This document shows positions 57,420 through 64,000 of a stretch of DNA of 64,000 nucleotides, piece by piece; the first letter of the stretch is position 1, and every line of letters starts with the position of its first letter. The position numbers and the translations under genes were made by a program. Source of the DNA: Megalonaias nervosa (lineage: Eukaryota > Mollusca > Bivalvia > Unionida > Unionidae); assembly GCA_016617855.1 (NCBI GenBank), contig JAECUM010001866.1, forward strand, positions 1 through 64,000, written 5' to 3'. Below the pieces are notes generated by a model. The model worked only from the letters and a program-made list of their open reading frames with translations. It was not told the DNA's origin and made no database searches.

Positions 57420-57940
57420 CGCCATCTATTGTCATAATGAGGGATTATTTTATGCTAACTTCTGTAATGCTAACTTACAACGTGTTTGATGCTACATTAT
57501 AATCATGATTTTAGAAGGTGCAATCTGTGTAACTTGTAATATAGCAAGTTTATAAATAGAATATTAAAACTTGTAATAACTGATATAGCATTTGCAATAC
57601 GACAAACTAAGAATCAATTCAGTTGTTGGCAAATTGCAAGATACAATAACGCAGAAGGAAAGTAGATCTACGCACTTGCAAGCAGCCATTTACAGCTTGC
57701 ATCAATGAAGAATAGAAAATTCATGACTAGAATTATGACTGTAGCATTTGCAAGCAGCCATTGACAATAACGCAGTAGGAAAATAGCACTTGCAAACTGC
57801 CACGTACAATTTGCATCAATGAAGAATACAATATACATGTAGAGAATTATGAAAGTAGCACTTGCAAGCAGCCATTTACAATAATGCATCAAGGAAGATT
57901 ACACAATACACGCAAAGAATTATGGTGGTAATCCCCCTCC
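57420..57940 (+). repeat. Inverted repeat, right member, with tandem expansion
   Basis: Partner of 52590-52891. Between about 57660 and 57900 a ~90-bp unit (GCACTTGCAAGCAGCCATTTAC, then GCATCAATGAAGAAT, then AGAATTATGA) is repeated about 2.5 times. Confidence 0.6.
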
Positions 57941-58261
57941 ATACACACTAGTTTGAACTTCAGTTTGTGGAACTTTAATAAATGGGATGGATAGGTCAAA
58001 ACACTGGCATATCAACGCATGATAAAGCCCGAGCACTTGCATATTAACACACGATATACACATGGAATACTCCTGCTGAGCATAGAGTCTCAAATTCGGC
58101 AAATTCAGCATATTGCTACTAATACATTTTACACTTCCTCAATAAACCCTACAACATCCGTCTGTGAGACAGATGAGAAACTGCAACTATTGAACTACTA
58201 CCATCTTGTTTAATCAACCCCCACTATTGACAACAAACTATCGCGGTCAAAGCCTGATGTA

Positions 58262-58660
58262 GTTACAGGTTACTGCATTTGTATGGGAAAATCTGAACGA
58301 GGGCTTTTTTTTCCGAATAATACTGCACGACCTTTGAGAAAACGAATTCATATTTTCCCATACGAATGCAGTATATCTTTTCATTATATACTCATTTTCT
58401 TATTCTACAAAAGGCTTAATTATAAAAAAATACACTATAAGAAACAAAGTAATTATAGGTTACTGCATTTTTATGGGAAAATATGAACGAATTTTTTCGG
58501 AATAATACTGCATGACCTTTGGGAATGAAGTATTGTTCCGAGAAAACAAGTACACATTTTCCCATACATATGTTGTAACCTTGTTATTATATACTCATTT
58601 TGTTAGTTTACCTATGGCTTAATTATAAAAATACACATAAGAAAAAAGGAATTAAATTTT
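58262..58660. repeat. Tandem duplication of a ~190-bp palindromic unit
   Basis: Each unit contains an inverted repeat of about 18 bases, GCATTTGTATGGGAAAAT (58275-58292) and its complement (58352-58369), with one mismatch. The second unit (about 58459-58650) repeats the arms in weaker form plus the tail ATATACTCATTTTCTTA and GGCTTAATTATAAAAA. Confidence 0.8.
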
Positions 58661-58857
58661 TGTTGTATTAACAAATTATACAACCGTAGATTCATCATAC
58701 AAAATAACAATATTACTGCGCACATAGCACCGCCCGGCAACCTTTGAACGTCGTCCTATGCTCGATAGTAGTTTCAAAAAGGATTGTCGTTTTGGTCTTC
58801 TTCAAGTTGAAATTTAGAGTCATATTGTGAATGAATGCTCATTTCAACAACTTTTCC

Positions 58858-59066
58858 ATTTGGTCTGGAATGGATGGATTTTGTTTTATGTTCTGCTTTT
58901 CTGATTATGATGGACTGGAATATTTGGTCAATTCAGTGCAGATTTCAGTTGGAAATGTATTCGACATTCCAGCACAATTTCGATGTGTATCAGGTTTTGC
59001 AGGACATGTCATTCGGAATTGCAGAACTAAAAAAGTACATTTTGAGGAAATTCAAGATGTATCAAA
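58858..59066 (+). CDS. Possible host exon ending at a splice donor
   Basis: An open frame with an aromatic- and helix-rich sequence (FQHNFDVYQVLQDM, IAELKKYILRKFKMYQ) runs into GTAAGTATAG at about 59067, a strong splice-donor match. Two overlapping frames are open here. No family recognised, so this is only a candidate. Confidence 0.25.
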
Positions 59067-59250
59067 GTAAGTATAGACTTTTTTCATGAAGACGAATCTG
59101 GGTTTTTCCACTCCAATATTTATCGCATGCGCAATCAACGTAAGGCAACTTTTAAGCGATCGTCATTAGCATAGTGTATGTTCGTGAAGAAGTTTCAAAC
59201 AAATTTGTAAAGTTTGACGTCTGTACACCCTTCACAGAAATAGTGTGTTT

Positions 59251-59459
59251 CAGTGGCGTAGCTAGGGTACTTAGTGCCCGGGGACAAAACATAAACTTGG
59301 CGCCCCCTTACTTAGCGCCCGGGGACAAAACATAAATGGCGCCCCTTCGAGTGCATCTGAGATAACGAATAGTTGTATTTTCCTCATTTTGGCGCCCCTG
59401 GCACATGGCGCCCGGGGACAACTGTCCCCTCCCCTTGCCCTCCCCAAGCTACGTCACTG
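59251..59459. mobile_element. hAT-type MITE
   Basis: A 209-bp element starting CAGTGGCGTAGCTAGGG and ending in the inverted form CCCCAAGCTACGTCACTG. It is flanked by a perfect 8-bp target duplication GTGTGTTT at 59243-59250 and 59460-59467. CAGTG ends and an 8-bp duplication are typical of hAT elements. It contains no gene; inside are GGCGCCC/GCGCCCGGGG repeats. Confidence 0.9.
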
Positions 59460-60287
59460 GTGTGTTTAAAAGTCATGAGTGAATAGTTCAATAACCTGCC
59501 TAAAACAGAAAAGTAGATATGAGCACGAAAAGCATCAGAGAGGATCAGGGCAGCGGACAGGATTGGTAAGCCCTAGGAAATATTATCCAGTAGGCCCCAG
59601 TGAATCACAAATTGAAACAACGGTGGACCTCCTGACCGTTGTGGTCCCCCGGAATTTGTCCTACCCTGTCCGCGGTCCTGGATAGGACTTACAAGGTTGG
59701 ATGTCCTATTTCTGAAAGGAAAGGGGTGGGTGGACGATTTTCCTATTTGACCAGAATTACAATTTGTACAAATCTACGTGTATTTAGATGACTCTTCAAG
59801 AATATATACTCGCGAAAACACAAGAGAACTTACAAATTTCTTCATTGCATATAATTAATTTCACAGTGGATAGATGCATACAGGTGAACACAGCATTATC
59901 AATGCCAACGTGATCAGATCCAAATCCCAATCCGACAAGCCACACGAGTTACACATAGTTGATAGTACTGTAGCAACTGGCCATTGCAAATGTATCGCAC
60001 GATGAGTTATCACATCATTATTATCCATATTTGTTCAAGGATATAGCAAACGAGAGAGAGAGAGAGAGTAAATTCCTTAGCCAATCCAATGAGCATTTTT
60101 GGGAGTCACATTCATTCCCATTTAATTTATTAACTAAATGGCAAATCGTTGAGGAATCTGATTGCCTAATATGTGATGTGCCGCATTTGGTGTTCATTGT
60201 TTGCTGCTAGTTAGACAAGTTAACTTGTTTATTTTTGGATTATTCGTTACCATGCAGTTATAAGGGGGGGGGAGGGGGGAGTTAAGA

Positions 60288-60455
60288 TGAGAGTCACGAT
60301 GCAGTTACATAAAGTCATAGATACTAATTTATTGTTAAAAATACTTGATGAAAACGAACAGTTCAACTCAATGAGAGTCACGATGCAGTTACATAAAGTA
60401 ATAGATACTAATTTATTGTTAAAAGTACTTGATGAAAACGAACAGTTCAACTCAA
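60288..60455 (+). repeat. 84-bp tandem duplication inside an open frame
   Basis: Two near-identical 84-bp units (28 codons each, starting MRVTMQLHKVIDTNLLLK) lie within a 108-codon open frame 60287-60613. The period keeps the frame open. No family recognised; likely noncoding. Confidence 0.7.
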
Positions 60456-60613
60456 ATACTTGTGGGATGGCATATTACTATTTACTACTATCTGCGGCGA
60501 TCTATAATGACAAATGTTCTATTCATGTAAGAAGTGAAGGTCACTCGAGTTGCCCTACGTCAAATGCGCATGACCGTACCGGATGCGGCTATGGGATAGG
60601 TTTGGCAAGCTAA

Positions 60614-63000
60614 AAATAGTATCGGAAAATGATCTATATTTATTACCATTCTTATTACCAGCTAAAGAATATTTGTGTTTATGTCCCGTCACTTGCATCT
60701 CGCTGTTGGAGGGACCCCAGCTATTACCTGTATCATACGGATGTGTCTTAAATCGCTACCCTACCATTGTGTCAAAATAGTTACATAGGGAAAATTGCAA
60801 AGAAGCTGTTGTGTGACAGTCTATTTATCCGGCGGAAACAATACATTTTCGTCGTCTTAGATTATTAGCTTGAGGCTCTTAGTTTCCAACCAAAACCTTC
60901 AGTTGCCTTTTTTTTTCTCGAATCTAGTATTTTGACAGACTTGTAGAATGTACGTCTCTGATAGATGTGTGATAGATCTTGGCCTCAATATGCTTTTCTA
61001 AGCTACATTTTTATAGACCATACACTGGTCATAGTATGAACATTCTATTTGCGAAAAGATATGAATATTTCTCTTAAATAACTGTTTAAATGATCCGAAT
61101 GGTATTTTCAATTACTGCGCCTCTCAAGTTTGTTGTTGAGATTACGAATATCATGTTCATGCTTGTGGCTGTTTTAAAGTTTCTTTTCTGACTCGGCGAA
61201 CTCGTCCAGATCGTTAACTTTACCATCAATACTTTCAAACGGACAAAGCTGCTTCTTTAGTTCATTCACAAACAAATCTAATCAACCAAACCCTAAAGCC
61301 TCTACTACATGAATGTACATGGTTTGTTTACAAAGTAGTTCCTAATACACTATACTATTTTTAGGCATACGTGCGTGCGTGCATTTTCAAGATCTTCAGT
61401 ATCGTAAAATATTGCACTATTCTGACAATGTAAAGTTAACGGAGACAAACGTTATCAAATAATAATACTTATTTCGCTGATGTACTGTTACAGTGATCAG
61501 TGGATACTGCTCGCGCTATCTTGTTCCTATTATTAGCATCATTGACCAAGATAATGACTTCAGTAGACGACACTGTCCTAATCCATATTTTAATGGTATC
61601 CGCATACAGACGGGGGTTCAGTCTGACAATAAATATGATTCCGCATACAGATTTAGGTGACGTCATCCACAAATATATGGCTCCCACACTACCAGATTAA
61701 CTGCCCATCCAAAGCAAATGAGAAAGCCTACCTCAGTTTGTTAAGACAAATACTAGGTTACGTATCCACCATCTGAACAGAAGACCCAGGTTAAGCAGGT
61801 TGGACCGATTAAGACGAATTCAACACATTTTGTATGATATATGCCATTGAAAATTTACTATCCTTGTAGTTTTTTTGTGTTATATACCACCTTACAATGG
61901 CAATCATTACACTACGTTGACCTGAAACTATTAAATAAAATCATTAATATTTTAGCTGTACAGTGAATGTAACACCCTACCAATGCATCCGTGAGTTCTA
62001 CAAGATTTAGTCACTCACAATGCAAGTACAAATGCAGGGACAACATATAACAGCATTAATTTTATTCCTCAGACAATTGCTCACTAGAACCAACTTCATG
62101 AAAATGCAATGAGAGTTTCCAGCCTGGATGCCTTCAAACAGGCCACGCAGCACATTCCAATAAAATAAACGTAAATGCCATAATGCCCAAAAAATGTTCA
62201 CACTACACACTGATGCAACGTTATCCCTTTGTAGTTGATGCCAAGCCAAAAAAAAAAAAAACAACATATTTTTACTAAGTACTGAAGTCGACTAACTAGT
62301 ATACTCAACTTTTTATCCGTGTTGCTGATCATATTTCTATATCCTGAAATTCGTGGATTTCTAGAAGTATCAGAATTATTTCTCAAGTAAGGCAACTCTT
62401 TTGATGGCTCTATTAAATTTAAAATGATGATTCTGTCAAACGTGTGGTAAGGCCACTAGGGAGCCATTACCATGTAAATTCAAAATTAAACCCACACCCT
62501 CCAAACACACAATTTTTGGGGTGATCTGCTACAATCACCCAGGATGAGACATCATTCAATTCTCGATGGCAGATAAATTGGAAAAAGCAAAAATTAACAA
62601 GACTATTTGGACACGACTACACCACTCAAACTGCAGTGCAGGGACCGCAGAATAAATTATATACTTGGAAAAAGTTTGACACTGAAAAACTAATTTATTG
62701 GCAGAGTCACTGACGGCAGAATAAATGTGGCATCAGCTAAATAAGCAATCATTGTTGGCAAAGTGCATATCGTAATTAAATATACTTAACAAATGGAAAA
62801 TTGATATCCAGTTCTATAGCAGTGTCTTTACGAGGAACCATTTTACCTCTAAAAAAGAACGCTGCAATGTCCACGTTGAACCTGACACGACAAGAATTAG
62901 TCCTAGTTTTCAAACCAGAGATGAAGAGGAGTAGGTGCATGCCATTAGATAGACATTAAACATCTGTACGACATTTTTCCATGATGCTGTCGTATCTCAT
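60614..63000. other. Intergenic; no gene recognised
   Basis: AT-rich; nothing beyond short frames and poly-A/T runs. Confidence 0.4.
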
Positions 63001-63007
63001 TTCATTG

Positions 63008-63175
63008 AGGGCGCCACAATAGCTCAGTAACTAAAGCATCCGACGACAATCTAAGTCATGTGTTCGATACCTGCATAGACCAGCCAGGGTTGGCTGTGTG
63101 GTGTTCGTAGCAAAGGCACTTAGCTTCCATTTCCTAGTCATGATATAGCTAATAATGTATGAAAGATGCTGTCAA
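63008..63175 (+). mobile_element. Probable tRNA-derived SINE, family C copy 2
   Basis: A tRNA-like head with A box TAGCTCAGTAACTAAAGCA and B box TGTTCGATACC (about 63061-63071), followed by CAGCCAGGGTTGGCTG, resembling the head and following bases at 39824-39900. The ends are not fixed by a target duplication. Confidence 0.5.
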
Positions 63176-64000
63176 AACCAACCAACCAACATCATTCCAC
63201 TGGTGTCAGCATTTGAAAACCAAAACTATTTCAGCTTAATTAGGTAAAGTATGTATGCAATGTGTCATTTAAGAAACAAGTTATTAGAAGGAAATGCAGT
63301 AAGTTGTCATGTATTTTATATATGGTTTGCTACTTCATCGTGTTCACAAGGACTTATATAGTAGTAAAAAAGTGGGGCATTTGTATTTTTTGCCACTTTT
63401 GTGGCCATTCCAACCCTCCTCGCCTCTACCCCGATGACAATTTAGCCCACGCTCAAGCGATGTCTGCTGATCACTTTTAATTATGTTCGCGGGGTGCAAG
63501 CACCACACACACACACACACGAGACGTAGCAGAACATATCATTATAAGTGCTGAAAAACACGTACGCAGGTGTTACGTGATGGTTTAGGTGCACGACCTT
63601 GCCTTAAATGTGGTATCCGAGTCAAATCACGTAATAAACTTTGACAGCCTTGTGGATCTCTTCGTAAGTACTGTAAAGCATGCAGAAATAAATCAAAACC
63701 ACCAACATATGCGGCTTCTCAAACAGAGACAAAAATACAAAACTTTAACTGAAATAAATGAAATAATAACCAGAATTTCCCAATTAGAAATATGCTTCGC
63801 CATCCCCTTCGTAAAAACATGCCTACTGTGCCACAGAAAAAAAAGCTCGCACGGCCGCATGGACTATACATACCAAATCGAATGATCAAAGCAGAGATGT
63901 TTGAATTATTGAGACCCATAACTGTACTGAATTCACCACCAATACCGGTTGCCACTTCAGAAGCAACTACAAATAAAACGATTGTTAAACAACAAAGACA

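Overview
The window looks like ordinary, gene-poor, AT-rich nuclear DNA of an animal, probably a marine invertebrate and plausibly a mollusc. The grounds are tRNA-headed SINEs with clean target-site duplications, a hAT-type MITE, a Ty3/gypsy element, a Maverick/Polinton, long TA/GA/CA microsatellites and several minisatellites. The species call is inference; the repeat content is seen directly.

Layout: 0.57-4.8 kb holds a 5'-truncated, decayed gypsy element on the minus strand (gag, protease, a fragment of integrase placed BEFORE reverse transcriptase, then RT/RNase H, then a 930-bp LTR). A solo copy of the same LTR lies inverted at 34.36-35.30 kb, and a degraded piece of the same family at about 54.6 kb. 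Two copies of one SINE family sit at 5.6 and 8.3 kb, and three copies of another at 10.8, 37.4 and 46.4 kb.

From 12798 to 32928 lies a complete but decayed Maverick/Polinton of 20.1 kb. It has 576-580 bp terminal inverted repeats starting with AG and a 6-bp target duplication with one mismatch. Nearly all genes are on the minus strand. In transcription order they are protein-primed DNA polymerase B, a BIR/IAP-like gene with a duplicated helical module, a small ORF, the packaging ATPase, several small basic or glycine-rich hydrophobic virion-type proteins, chromodomain integrase, a membrane protein, penton-type minor capsid, basic core-like protein, major capsid, two small ORFs and the adenain-like protease. 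Replication, integration, packaging and virion assembly are thus all represented. Most genes carry frameshifts and in-frame stops, so the copy is almost certainly dead.

The most interesting observation is at both ends of this element. Five outer small genes (three at the left end, two at the right) are each followed by a near-perfect copy of the animal replication-dependent histone mRNA 3'-end signal. It consists of a 6-bp stem with a TTTC-type loop, an ACCCA-like cleavage context, a purine-rich GAAAAGAGA-like element about 10-15 nt downstream, and then a further shared TTGCCA motif. None of the five proteins looks like a histone. In contrast, the protease and a CCHC-knuckle gene show ordinary AATAAA signals. 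This suggests a non-polyadenylated, S-phase-coupled gene class in a virus-like transposon. I do not know of a previous description.

Right of 35.4 kb the DNA is mostly intergenic or intronic: microsatellites, at least seven minisatellite or tandem-duplication loci, one probable host terminal coding exon (45.3-45.7 kb, minus), SINEs, a hAT MITE at 59.25 kb and a pair of inverted repeats at 52.6 and 57.4 kb. No rRNA, functional tRNA or CRISPR array was seen.
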